Origin: JBBDRV01 sp040905285
GTDB taxonomy: Bacteria; Bacteroidota; Rhodothermia; Balneolales; Balneolaceae
DNA length: 10,954 nt
Assembly (NCBI GenBank): GCA_040905285.1
Contig: JBBDRV010000039.1
Span: 1-10,954, forward strand
Reading direction: 5' to 3'
Positions 1 through 7,354 of the stretch are shown here, piece after piece. Made by a program: the position numbers and the translations under genes. Numbering within the stretch: the stretch's first letter is position 1; each line of letters begins with the position of its first letter. The notes beneath the pieces are model-generated. The model was not told where the DNA came from, ran no database searches, and saw only the letters and a program-made list of their open reading frames with translations.

Positions 1-243
1 AATGTCGTACCGCCGCAATATCAGATAGAGACTCTCATTTCTTTTAATGCGGTTGCTGTCTATCTCATAGTCACCTTTCAAAAAACCATAATCATCTTCT
101 GCCTGTACAGGGGGAATTTCAACCAAATGCTCAATCGAAACAGGCACAAATTCCGGATCTTCCTGTTCAGTTGCAGGATTCAGGTAGAGGAGCAGCAGTA
201 GAGAAAACATAATAATCCCGGAACCGAGCAGATATTTCTGCAT
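1..243 (-). CDS. Membrane-anchored protein, probable M23-family cell-wall metallopeptidase (N-terminal part)
   Basis: Seen: an open minus-strand frame of 81 codons starts at an ATG (241-243) and runs off the left edge. An in-frame TAG at 256-258 limits upstream extension. The protein starts MQKYLLGSGIIMFSLLLLLY, an uninterrupted hydrophobic stretch (about residues 4-21) that serves as a signal anchor or signal peptide. An acidic, proline-containing linker follows, and the visible part ends in IKRNESLYLILRRYDI. Known: the pattern of a short beta stretch, then 'ikrneSLyliL..y', resembles the LysM/OapA-like N-terminal region of M23 peptidoglycan endopeptidases (MepM type), where it precedes the zinc peptidase domain. 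Inference: an envelope-located murein hydrolase, but the HxxxD and HxH zinc motifs would lie outside the window, so the catalytic domain is not seen. It is transcribed divergently from the gene at 628. No convincing Shine-Dalgarno sequence precedes it. Confidence 0.55.
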   Translation of the reverse strand, partial: MQKYLLGSGIIMFSLLLLLYLNPATEQEDPEFVPVSIEHLVEIPPVQAEDDYGFLKGDYEIDSNRIKRNESLYLILRRYDI

Positions 244-440
244 AGATGATGTCAGCTAGATTTTTGTTGCAAATGAGATGGATTTGCGGCTAAAGTAAGA
301 AACTATGTTTTAAAAACCATAATCCATCTGACTATTTTCACTTTCAGGCCGGGAACCCGCCGGTTGCTGATATATGATTTTTTCAAGGTTCGATTTTATA
401 GTATCATCATCGTTTTCGATCTTATACGGTGATCCTACAC
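244..440. promoter_or_regulatory. Divergent intergenic region, probable promoters in both directions
   Basis: This AT-rich stretch lies between the minus-strand peptidase-like gene and the repeat element in front of the DUF4381-batA pair. No coding frame is supported. A 9-bp inverted repeat, agatggatt (276-284) and aatccatct (321-329), encloses a sequence loosely like the Bacteroidota promoter form TTTG-N-TAnnTTTG: TTTG at 283-286, then TATGTTTT at 304-311 with a 17-nt spacer. The known spacing is nearer 19, and the final base of the second box is wrong. A second AT-rich patch lies around 372-405. Divergent genes require promoters somewhere here, but no particular box is firmly supported. Confidence 0.3.
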
Positions 441-600
441 GAGTGTGTCGGATTTAGGAACAGAAAGTGAGCATGATGAGATTTTGGCACAGAGGGACAC
501 GATTTTTGAGATTCGTAGCGGTGTTACGGAACGAAAAAACGGGATTCCGATGCGTCAAAAGATCGCATGCGCAACTCTGTAGAGTAAATCCGACACACTC
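441..600. mobile_element. MITE-like palindromic repeat element, 160 bp
   Basis: Seen: GAGTGTGTCGGATTTA at 441-456 is repeated as its exact reverse complement at 585-600, a perfect 16-bp terminal inverted repeat. Complementarity continues imperfectly inward: acaga, catg, ttttg, gg and a T5/T6 run recur in the same order in the left arm and the reverse-complemented right arm. It ends in a central mini-hairpin, CGTA (514-517) and TACG (525-528). The whole element could therefore fold as one long interrupted hairpin. A 7-bp direct repeat TCCTACA lies at 433-439 and 599-605, but the right copy overlaps the last two bases of the terminal repeat, so its status as a target duplication is uncertain. 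No transposase is encoded. Known: short non-coding elements with terminal repeats are typical of MITEs moved in trans by a full insertion sequence. The right end lies 27 nt before the start codon at 628. Confidence 0.6.
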
Positions 601-627
601 CTACAGAACCAGACAGACGGTATACGA

Positions 628-1617
628 ATGAACAAGCGAACCATAACCGCGGGTATTTCATTTCTTTTATTAATGCTCAGCGGCATCTGCTCAGTCACTG
701 CCCAGGAACTTCATACCTATGTTGACCGTGATTCTGTACAGGTCGGGGACATTATTTCGTATATCCTTGTCCTTGAAAAGGACCGGGAATACAGCTCCGT
801 GCTGTTTCCCGGAGAAGAGCAATTTGACAATGACCGGCTGCTCTTTGCAGGCAGGGAGCGGCACAGTATTAGCTCAACGCGGGACAGTGTGGTCTATAAA
901 CTACAGTTTTTTGGTACCGGGGACATGCACATCCCCGCACAGACTGTTGAGCTGACAGATCCCGACGGAGACGAAAGCACAGTCAAGTCTTCGCCCGTAC
1001 CTCTTTTTTTCAAGACTGTCCTCGAAGGAGATGATGAATTCAGGCCGCTGAAACCGATTTTTGATTTTACCGCCTCCGTTTGGCCCTGGCTGCTTGTATT
1101 CCTGCTTCTCGGTTTGATACTGTGGTACCTGTATCGCCTGTACCGGAAAAGGGAAAGAAAAGAAGAACCTGTTATACCAGAACCGCCGCCCGAGCCGTTC
1201 GTCAATCCGCTGGATATTCTGAAAAATGAGCTGAATGCACTATCCGGCCCGAGCTCTCCGTTAAAGAAACGTAATTTTAACGAGTTTTATATCAGTCTGG
1301 GAGATGCCATCAGGGCTTATTTTGAACGTGTTTACAAAATCGCCGCCCTGGAAATGACCTCCGGTGAAATCCTCAGGTCGCTCAGGGAATATCCTGCTGA
1401 ACAGAAAATTATCGACAGCACCAGAAACGTGCTGAATGAAGCTGACATGGTAAAATTTGCCAGGTTTGAACCTGATGTTCCACAGGCTGAGAGAACTCTT
1501 TTAATTGCATTTCAATTTCTGGATGTCGTCTCAAAAGCAGATGAAAAACGTATCAGCAAATTACGCGAACTGCATGAACAGAAACAGACATCGAGAAATC
1601 ATGATAGTGATTTATGA
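628..1617 (+). CDS. DUF4381-like membrane protein of the Bat aerotolerance cluster
   Basis: This 329-residue protein has a signal peptide (residues 1-25, likely cut after V-T-A), an all-beta extracytoplasmic region (about 27-145), one transmembrane helix (about 151-168, WPWLLVFLLLGLILWYLY) and a basic stop-transfer stretch. A proline-rich linker follows (181-191, PEPPPEP), then a charged helical cytoplasmic tail with an 'EMTSGEILRSL' segment. Known: this architecture matches the DUF4381/BatD-like proteins encoded directly before batA in Bacteroidota aerotolerance clusters, whose biochemical role is unsettled. Inference: it forms an inner-membrane complex with BatA, since the stop codon overlaps the batA start (ATGA, 1614-1617), indicating coupled translation. 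The start at 628 is supported by the signal peptide, although no clear Shine-Dalgarno sequence precedes it. The MITE-like repeat forms most of its immediate upstream DNA, so its promoter lies inside or beyond that element. Confidence 0.75.
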   Translation: MNKRTITAGISFLLLMLSGICSVTAQELHTYVDRDSVQVGDIISYILVLEKDREYSSVLFPGEEQFDNDRLLFAGRERHSISSTRDSVVYKLQFFGTGDMHIPAQTVELTDPDGDESTVKSSPVPLFFKTVLEGDDEFRPLKPIFDFTASVWPWLLVFLLLGLILWYLYRLYRKRERKEEPVIPEPPPEPFVNPLDILKNELNALSGPSSPLKKRNFNEFYISLGDAIRAYFERVYKIAALEMTSGEILRSLREYPAEQKIIDSTRNVLNEADMVKFARFEPDVPQAERTLLIAFQFLDVVSKADEKRISKLRELHEQKQTSRNHDSDL

Positions 1618-2606
1618 ATTGGGCGAATCCTGAATATTTTTGGCTGTTAACATTGCTGCCTTTCCTTATCGGAATCCAGGTATGGCGATTCTGGAAAAGA
1701 CAACGTCCCGGATTGATTTTTTCCGCCGTCTCCGATCTCGGAAGCCTGCCCGGCAATTACAGAAAATGGGGAATATGGCTGGGTCCCCTTCTATTCTGGA
1801 TCTCCTATATACTGATCGTTACGGCTATTGCCCGGCCGCAAATACAGAATTCCACAGTCGAGCAGCATATTGAGGGTATCGATATAGTACTTTCCATTGA
1901 TATCTCCTCCTCCATGCTGGCTGAAGATTTTGATCCAAACCGGCTGATCGCTGCCAAGGAAATAGCAGCCGATTTTATCGACAACCGGAATAGCGATCGG
2001 ATCGGTCTGAATGTGTTTGCCCGCCAAAGTTTTACTATCTGTCCTCCGACAACGGATCATCGCCTGTTAAAGGAACTGCTAACCGATATTGATATCGGAA
2101 TGGTACAGGATGGTACAGCTATCGGTCTTGGTCTGGCAACAGCCATTAACAGGCTGAAAGGAAGTGAAGCCGAGAGCAAGGTAATTATATTACTTACAGA
2201 CGGTCTCAATAACGCCGGGGAGATCGACCCGGTCACAGCCGGAGAATTGGCTGAAGCTCACGGCATACGCGTCTATACCATGGGAATCGGCAGCAGGGGA
2301 TCAGCTCCCTACCCTATCCAGGATCCGGTATTCGGAACCAGATATCAAAATGTCAGTGTGGATATAGACGAGGCTATGCTCACCAGGATTGCAGATCTTA
2401 CGGGCGGACAGTTTTTTAGGGCGACACATACCGAGGAATTGCAAGAAGTATATATGGAAATTGATGAGCTGGAGCGGTCTGAAGTTGAAGAAATTATATA
2501 CACCGATTACGAGGACCTGTATCCGTCGTTCCTGATGCCGGCCATTCTGCTCGGATTTCTTGCTCTTCTGAGTGATAAAGTATTTTTTCGAACTCCGCTG
2601 GGATAG
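1614..2606 (+). CDS. batA: BatA, von Willebrand factor A domain membrane protein
   Basis: The 330-residue product has two N-terminal transmembrane helices (about 8-24 and 54-73), a cytoplasmic-membrane VWA domain (about 88-285) and a C-terminal helix (about 306-321). The metal-ion-dependent adhesion site is complete: D96-x-S98-x-S100 (DISSS), T168 in the DGTAIG loop, and D196 in LLTDGLNNAG. Known: BatA proteins belong to the Bacteroidota aerotolerance (Bat) system and usually work with a MoxR-type AAA+ ATPase, a DUF58 protein, BatB and TPR partners. They are linked to oxidative and envelope stress. The intact MIDAS argues for a working metal-dependent binding domain. The gene overlaps the preceding DUF4381-like gene by 4 nt. 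Oddly, it is followed by mfd after 57 nt rather than by batB, so only two members of the cluster are here. Confidence 0.88.
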   Translation: MNWANPEYFWLLTLLPFLIGIQVWRFWKRQRPGLIFSAVSDLGSLPGNYRKWGIWLGPLLFWISYILIVTAIARPQIQNSTVEQHIEGIDIVLSIDISSSMLAEDFDPNRLIAAKEIAADFIDNRNSDRIGLNVFARQSFTICPPTTDHRLLKELLTDIDIGMVQDGTAIGLGLATAINRLKGSEAESKVIILLTDGLNNAGEIDPVTAGELAEAHGIRVYTMGIGSRGSAPYPIQDPVFGTRYQNVSVDIDEAMLTRIADLTGGQFFRATHTEELQEVYMEIDELERSEVEEIIYTDYEDLYPSFLMPAILLGFLALLSDKVFFRTPLG

Positions 2607-2609
2607 CCG

Positions 2610-2623
2610 TCCGGCATGCCGGA
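2610..2623. repeat. Perfect 14-bp palindrome after batA
   Basis: TCCGGCATGCCGGA is perfectly self-complementary and begins 4 nt after the batA stop codon. As RNA it would give a 5-bp GC-rich stem with a CATG loop, followed by TTATTAA rather than a proper U-tract. It could be a weak terminator or pause site, an mRNA-end stabiliser, or a protein-binding site between batA and mfd. The short stem makes a strong terminator unlikely. Confidence 0.35.
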
Positions 2624-2663
2624 TTATTAAAGAGGCGATAACCGTTAATTCTGCAATTTATTG

Positions 2664-5600
2664 ATGATTGACCATATCACCGACAGCATAAAAAAATATT
2701 TTCCCGGCAAACGTATCCGGGAATTGCTTGAAAGGAAGCAGACTGTTGAATTGCGCCGGTTTGCCGGTTCATCGATGAGCTTCTTTCTGGAAAGCCTCAG
2801 ACGGCAGGCAAGTCATGTACTTGTTATCACGCCGGATGCAGAAAAAGCGTCCTTTCTCGCTTCGGATCTGCAGGGGCTGGGGGATACCCAGGATATGCTG
2901 TTTTTTCCGGAAACAAACAGAAAACCGTATGATGACCAGATGATGGTTGATCTTTCGGTTATGGTACAGCGATCCGAGGTACTGGAAAAACTGAATCACC
3001 TCGACCGTGCAGTCGTCTTTGCATCTGCCGGCGCACTTGGAGAGAAACTTATTTCGGCCGACGTCTTTCATGAGAAATCAATTGCCGTTTCCAGGGGTGA
3101 CCATATTCCCCCGGAAACATTAAGGGAACAGCTGGTTGATCAGGGTTATCAGTCGGTCAGATTTGTAGACGAACCCGGCGAATTTGCTATCCGGGGTGGA
3201 ATTTTTGATGTATTTCCCTATTCGGGCGACTACCCTGTCAGACTTGAATTTTTTGGTGATGATGTGGATTCAATCCGGGAGTTTGAAGCGGACTCCCAGC
3301 GATCTGTCGCATTTCTCAACGAGACGAGATTTGTTCCCAGTGCTGCATTTGACTTCGACGGGGCAAAACAGAGTCTGTTCGAATACCTGCCGCCCGATAC
3401 AGCTGTCGTTCTGTATCAGCCGGACCTGATTCTTGATGGAATCGGCAAAAATTTCGAAAATGCCCTCAGTGGATATAAAAAGGGAACTGTCGATAAACAG
3501 AGAGCCCCTGAGAACGATTTTCTGACTCCGGATGAATATGAAAAATACCTTCAGGGAAAATCCCTCTTTATATCGGGAAATTTTTATGAATCGCTATCTC
3601 CCGTCGATGCCTCCATCGACCTGGACAGCTCGCCCCATCCTGAGTTTAACGGAAGCTTCAAACTGCTCCGGTCCTACATCCGGGACAACACATCATCCGG
3701 TATACAGACCGTCATTCTCTGTGACAACCAGAACCAGCGAGAACGTTTTGAGGAATTGCTTGGAGATCTGTCGGAGACAAATGATTATCGTATTCTTGTT
3801 TTCTCTCTTCATGAAGGATTTCAGCTAAAGGACCAGAACCTGGCCCTTCTGACGGATCATCAGATTTTCAACCGTTACCACCGGCCCGCCGTCCGGCGCA
3901 GAAAAAAACTGAAAGGCGGCATCTCATTCAAGGAACTGCGGGATCTGAATGTGGGGGATTACGTGGTCCATGTGGATTACGGGATTGGCAAATTTGCAGG
4001 ATTTAAAAATATAGAGGTCAGAAATACGGTACAGGAAGCCGTCATTCTAAAATACAGGGACAATTCTATTCTGTACGTCAATGTCTCCAGCCTGTTCAAG
4101 CTCCAGAAATATTCAGGCAAAGAGGGAACGGCCCCCCGTGTCACCAAGCTGGGATCCGGAGAGTGGGCGCGTAAAAAGAAGCGGACCAAACAGAAAGTAA
4201 AGGACATTGCAAGAGACCTGATCCAGCTGTATGCCAAACGTAAATCCCAGAAAGCCCATCCCTACTCACCCGATATCTCTTGGCAGACAGAGTTGGAAGC
4301 CCGCTTTGAATTTGAAGAGACTCCCGATCAGCTGACTGCCATAAAGGCTGTGAAGCAGGATATGGAAGCCAGCCACCCCATGGACAGATTGATTTGCGGA
4401 GACGTGGGTTTCGGCAAAACCGAAATAGCCATACGTGCCGCCTTCAAAGCCGTCATGGATCAGAAACAGGTGGCGGTCCTGGTACCGACTACCATTTTGG
4501 CGGATCAGCATTACAAAACCTTTTCCAGGCGGATTAAAGATTTTCCGGTCAACATCGACGTGCTCTCCCGGTTTCGCACAGCATCGGATCAAAAGGACGT
4601 ATTGAAAAAGCTGGAGCAGGGCAAAGTCGATATTCTGATCGGCACCCACAGACTGGTTTCCGGTGATGTCCGGTTCAAAGACCTCGGACTTCTCGTAATT
4701 GATGAAGAACAGCGTTTCGGGGTTACCGTGAAAGAAAAGCTGAAAAAATTCAGGGCCAGCGTGGATGTTATGAATATGACGGCGACTCCCATACCGCGTA
4801 CTCTTCAGTTTTCCCTTATGGGAGCCAGGGACCTCAGTATTATTAATACGCCTCCTCCAAACCGGCAACCCGTCTATACGGAAATACACAGTTTCACCCA
4901 GGATTTGATCCGTGATGCCGTCATCAGGGAAATTTCCAGGGGCGGACAGGTCTTTTTCATCCATAACCGGGTCAGGAATATCGAGGAAGTTGCTGAAATG
5001 ATCCGCCAGCTAACCCCCGATGTGCGGGTCCGGTTTGCACATGGACAGATGAAACCGTCCGGGCTGGAAAAGATCATTCATGACTTCTATAATCATAAGT
5101 TTGATGTACTGGTCTCAACCAATATTGTTGAAAACGGGATCGATATTTCCAATGCAAATACAATTCTGATCAATAATGCCAACCATTTCGGCCTTTCCGA
5201 ACTTCACCAGTTGAGGGGCCGTGTAGGAAGATCCAACAAAAAAGCATTCTGCTATCTGCTCACCCCCCCTATCCAGAGCCTGACAGCAGAAGCGCGTAAA
5301 CGCCTGACGGCTCTCGAGGAATTTTCCGACCTGGGCTCGGGCTTTAATATTGCAATGAGAGATCTGGATATCCGTGGAGCAGGTGATATCCTCGGGGCGG
5401 AGCAAAGTGGATTTATCAATGAACTCGGTTTTGAACTGTATACAAAGATACTCGATGATGCCGTCAGAGAGATCAAGGATGAAGAGTATGAAGGGATGTT
5501 CGATGCCGAACCTGCCAGGGTCAGTTATCCGGAAACGCAAGTGGAGTTTGATGCGTCTGCCCTTCTCGGCCACGATTATGTCTCGGACAATGTAGAACGT

Positions 5601-6017
5601 CTCAACCTTTACCGAAAGCTTTCGGAAGCTCGGAATGAAGATGAGATGACCGGGTGGAGGGAAGAACTGGAAGACCGGTTCGGCCCACTGCCTGAAGCTG
5701 CAGAGAATCTGCTTCTGGGTGCCAGGATTAAATTTTACGCATCGAGGTTAATGTTTAAAAAAGTAACTGTCCGGTCGGGACGGATGTGGCTTGTTTGTCC
5801 GGGGAGTGAATCCGATGCCGGAAAAGACTATTACGAAACCGGACTCTTTCAAAAACAACTCAGCAGTATCCGCGAAATTTCGGGGGAAGATTACCAGATT
5901 GTGCAAAAAAAGAAGGCAGTTCGCATAGTAATTCATAATATTGAAGACACGGGAGCAGCACTGGACTACCTGAAAACCCTGTATGCGGAACTCGAGCCGG
6001 AGGAGGTTCCGGCATGA
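2664..6017 (+). CDS. mfd: Mfd, transcription-repair coupling factor (DNA translocase)
   Basis: Mfd is a cytoplasmic ATPase that recognises RNA polymerase stalled at DNA damage, pushes it off and recruits UvrA/UvrB for nucleotide excision repair. The 1117-residue length is close to E. coli Mfd (1148). The UvrB-homology region is shown by GEFAIRGGIFDVFPYSG near residue 172. The CarD-like RNA-polymerase-interaction domain begins at about 420, with GDYVVHVDYGIGKFAG from 431. The superfamily 2 translocase follows: Walker A GDVGFGKT (579-586, K585), Walker B DEEQ (680-683), TATPIPRTLQ, STNIVENGIDIS from 818, and QLRGRVGR (849-856). The TRCF C-terminal domain runs from about 960. All key motifs are intact. 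I chose the ATG at 2664; a TTG directly before it (2661) would add one residue. AGAGG at 2630-2634 is too far upstream to act as its ribosome site. The end overlaps sua5 by 4 nt. Confidence 0.97.
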   Translation: MIDHITDSIKKYFPGKRIRELLERKQTVELRRFAGSSMSFFLESLRRQASHVLVITPDAEKASFLASDLQGLGDTQDMLFFPETNRKPYDDQMMVDLSVMVQRSEVLEKLNHLDRAVVFASAGALGEKLISADVFHEKSIAVSRGDHIPPETLREQLVDQGYQSVRFVDEPGEFAIRGGIFDVFPYSGDYPVRLEFFGDDVDSIREFEADSQRSVAFLNETRFVPSAAFDFDGAKQSLFEYLPPDTAVVLYQPDLILDGIGKNFENALSGYKKGTVDKQRAPENDFLTPDEYEKYLQGKSLFISGNFYESLSPVDASIDLDSSPHPEFNGSFKLLRSYIRDNTSSGIQTVILCDNQNQRERFEELLGDLSETNDYRILVFSLHEGFQLKDQNLALLTDHQIFNRYHRPAVRRRKKLKGGISFKELRDLNVGDYVVHVDYGIGKFAGFKNIEVRNTVQEAVILKYRDNSILYVNVSSLFKLQKYSGKEGTAPRVTKLGSGEWARKKKRTKQKVKDIARDLIQLYAKRKSQKAHPYSPDISWQTELEARFEFEETPDQLTAIKAVKQDMEASHPMDRLICGDVGFGKTEIAIRAAFKAVMDQKQVAVLVPTTILADQHYKTFSRRIKDFPVNIDVLSRFRTASDQKDVLKKLEQGKVDILIGTHRLVSGDVRFKDLGLLVIDEEQRFGVTVKEKLKKFRASVDVMNMTATPIPRTLQFSLMGARDLSIINTPPPNRQPVYTEIHSFTQDLIRDAVIREISRGGQVFFIHNRVRNIEEVAEMIRQLTPDVRVRFAHGQMKPSGLEKIIHDFYNHKFDVLVSTNIVENGIDISNANTILINNANHFGLSELHQLRGRVGRSNKKAFCYLLTPPIQSLTAEARKRLTALEEFSDLGSGFNIAMRDLDIRGAGDILGAEQSGFINELGFELYTKILDDAVREIKDEEYEGMFDAEPARVSYPETQVEFDASALLGHDYVSDNVERLNLYRKLSEARNEDEMTGWREELEDRFGPLPEAAENLLLGARIKFYASRLMFKKVTVRSGRMWLVCPGSESDAGKDYYETGLFQKQLSSIREISGEDYQIVQKKKAVRIVIHNIEDTGAALDYLKTLYAELEPEEVPA
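6001..6006 (+). promoter_or_regulatory. Strong Shine-Dalgarno site for sua5 inside mfd
   Basis: AGGAGG lies within the last codons of mfd, 7 nt before the overlapping ATG at 6014. It is one of only two clear Shine-Dalgarno sequences in the window, the other preceding hpf, and it fixes the sua5 start. It suggests direct initiation in addition to coupling through the ATGA overlap. Confidence 0.75.
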
Positions 6018-6940
6018 CGATTGAAGAGGCGTCAGAGCTTCTGAGGAGGGGCGAAGTGGTGGCTTTTCCCACCGAGACCGTGTATGGGCTGGGTGCTGAC
6101 GCCTGGAATCCTGAAGCCATAAAAAAGATATTTGCCATCAAGGGCCGGCCCGGTGACAATCCCCTGATTATCCACCTTTCCGGGAAGTCACAGGTTCACA
6201 ATTTTACACCCCGCATTCCGGAAGCTGCGCAAAAATTGATGGACGCATGCTGGCCCGGTCCCCTCACCCTTGTATTTGAAAAAAAACCGGAGGTATTTGA
6301 TATCATCACCGGCGGGCTCCCTACTGTCGCCCTGCGTGTACCGGATCATCCGGCGGCTCTTGACCTGATCCGGAGGACGGGTCCGCTCGCCGCGCCGAGC
6401 GCCAACCGTTCCGGCCGGCCCAGCCCCACAAGATCAGCCCATGTGCGACGGGAATTCGGAGCCACATTTCCTGTGGTCGAAGGAGGATTGTCGGATGTCG
6501 GGCTGGAATCAACTGTACTCGATGTTTCCCGACCGCCTTTTACCATATTGCGTCCGGGGAAATATACCTTCAGACAGCTCGAGAGTATAGCCGGGGTCAG
6601 GGTGATTGCGGAAAAACAAACGCCGGCAGAAAAATCCCGCAGTCCGGGTGTCAAATATACCCACTACAGGCCTTCTGCAAACGTAACATGGTATAACCCG
6701 TCCCGTCACCCGGATAAACAGCAGACATTGCTGATCTCCCATACCGGCCGGCCCGGCGGATTCAGACATCACATTCATGTCGATGGAGATTTTGAACAAC
6801 TTGCCCGGCAGCTGTATGACCTGTTCCGTATGGCCGATTTACAGGAACTTTCCGATATATCCGTTGAGCCTCTGCCGCCTGAACATGCCCATCCGCTCAT
6901 TGCGGCACTCCAAAACCGAATTGAAAAGGCTATCGGCTAA
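6014..6940 (+). CDS. sua5: Sua5/YwlC/TsaC, L-threonylcarbamoyladenylate synthase
   Basis: The enzyme makes threonylcarbamoyl-AMP from threonine, bicarbonate and ATP in the cytoplasm, the first step of the universal t6A37 modification of tRNAs decoding ANN codons. The YrdC-like domain covers about residues 1-190: FPTETVYGLG (18-27), K43 and R45 of KGRPGDNPL, the tract CWPGPLTLVF (79-88), and SANRSGRPSPT (129-139) with the conserved S-x-N of the active site. The linker signature SPGVKYTHYRP at 210-220 is followed by a C-terminal Sua5 domain, so at 308 residues this is the long Sua5 form rather than the short TsaC. The start overlaps the end of mfd (ATGA, 6014-6017) and has an AGGAGG ribosome site. 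The two genes are probably co-transcribed, although their tasks are unrelated. Confidence 0.95.
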   Translation: MTIEEASELLRRGEVVAFPTETVYGLGADAWNPEAIKKIFAIKGRPGDNPLIIHLSGKSQVHNFTPRIPEAAQKLMDACWPGPLTLVFEKKPEVFDIITGGLPTVALRVPDHPAALDLIRRTGPLAAPSANRSGRPSPTRSAHVRREFGATFPVVEGGLSDVGLESTVLDVSRPPFTILRPGKYTFRQLESIAGVRVIAEKQTPAEKSRSPGVKYTHYRPSANVTWYNPSRHPDKQQTLLISHTGRPGGFRHHIHVDGDFEQLARQLYDLFRMADLQELSDISVEPLPPEHAHPLIAALQNRIEKAIG

Positions 6941-6997
6941 AACAGACAGGACCGGCTTTCCCCCTCCGCTGATTTGCGAAAGAGCGTGAGTGAATGC

Positions 6998-7019
6998 TGG
7001 ATTGGGTAAATCCGTTTTT
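6998..7019 (+). terminator. Weak candidate rho-independent terminator after sua5
   Basis: GGATT (6999-7003) pairs with AATCC (7009-7013) across a 5-nt loop, with a possible T-G closing pair, and is followed by GTTTTT (7014-7019). The 5-bp stem is weak, but the site is about 60 nt beyond the sua5 stop codon, as expected for the end of the plus-strand run. It is a candidate only. Confidence 0.35.
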
Positions 7020-7090
7020 CAGAGAGATACAGGTCTGAGATATACTTAAAAGGCACAGGAAAAGACACAGACCAGCTATGAAACATCCTT

Positions 7091-7136
7091 TAGGTATCTT
7101 ACAGAGACACAGGTAGGTATCTTACAGAGACACAGG
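7091..7136. repeat. Perfect 23-bp tandem duplication
   Basis: Two identical 23-bp units beginning TAGGTATCTTACAGAGA lie head to tail at 7091-7113 and 7114-7136. A diverged relative appears at about 7022-7046 (agagatacaggt...atactta), and short cacag-type words recur between, for example at 7054-7059 and 7065-7070. The duplication ends immediately before the first recognisable codons of the DUF72 remnant, so it marks the decayed edge of that gene. Confidence 0.8.
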
Positions 7137-7339
7137 CAACCACCGATACCGGTTATGTGCGTTTCCACGGAAAAAAAGAGTGGTCCCGCTATAACTATTC
7201 AAAAAAGGAAATCAGGGCGTGGTCGGACAAACTGAATGATCTCAGTGCAAGGAGAATCTACCTTTATTTTAACAATGATGCAGATGCCAGGGCACCGGAA
7301 AACGCAAAACAGATGAAAAGTGCGCTGTCGGAAAAATAA
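7133..7339 (+). pseudogene. C-terminal remnant of a DUF72 (YecE-like) gene
   Basis: Seen: the frame reads QATTDTGYVRFHGKKEWSRY and then continues through KEIRAWSDKLNDL and RRIYLYFNNDADARAPENAK, stopping at TAA (7337-7339). Known: 'tadfaYVRFHG...Y.Ys..EL..Wa.ki..l....vYvyFNNd..g.A..NA..l' is the typical C-terminal part of DUF72/YecE proteins, which form a TIM-barrel-like fold of about 240-270 residues and unknown function. Only about 65-70 residues remain. The frame closes at a TAG (7091-7093), and I see no N-terminal DUF72 motifs upstream; instead there is the tandem repeat. A GTG (7157) could start a 60-residue peptide, but it falls inside a core strand, so a functional small protein is unlikely. 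It ends 15 nt from the stop of the convergent hydratase-like gene. Confidence 0.72.
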
Positions 7340-7354
7340 CGCCCGGTCATGCGT

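Noticed and set aside
276..329. A 9-bp inverted repeat with a 36-nt spacer as ends of a second mobile element
   Set aside because: The arms are short, there are no flanking duplications and no internal symmetry. It is kept only as a note in the intergenic entry.
473..631. A 52-codon plus-strand open frame starting ATGATG inside the repeat element and ending over the start codon at 628
   Set aside because: Its composition is arginine-rich and unpatterned, it consists mostly of the palindromic element, and nothing in it resembles a known small protein. The ATGA-style overlap with 628 is probably a coincidence.
4266..4964. A 232-residue minus-strand open frame inside mfd
   Set aside because: It lies wholly opposite the conserved Mfd translocase motifs (Walker A, Walker B), which fix the coding strand. 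Its translation shows no domain pattern.
7022..7136. The repeated short words and 23-bp units as a CRISPR array
   Set aside because: There are only two perfect units, directly adjacent with no spacers between them, which is a tandem duplication and not a repeat-spacer structure.
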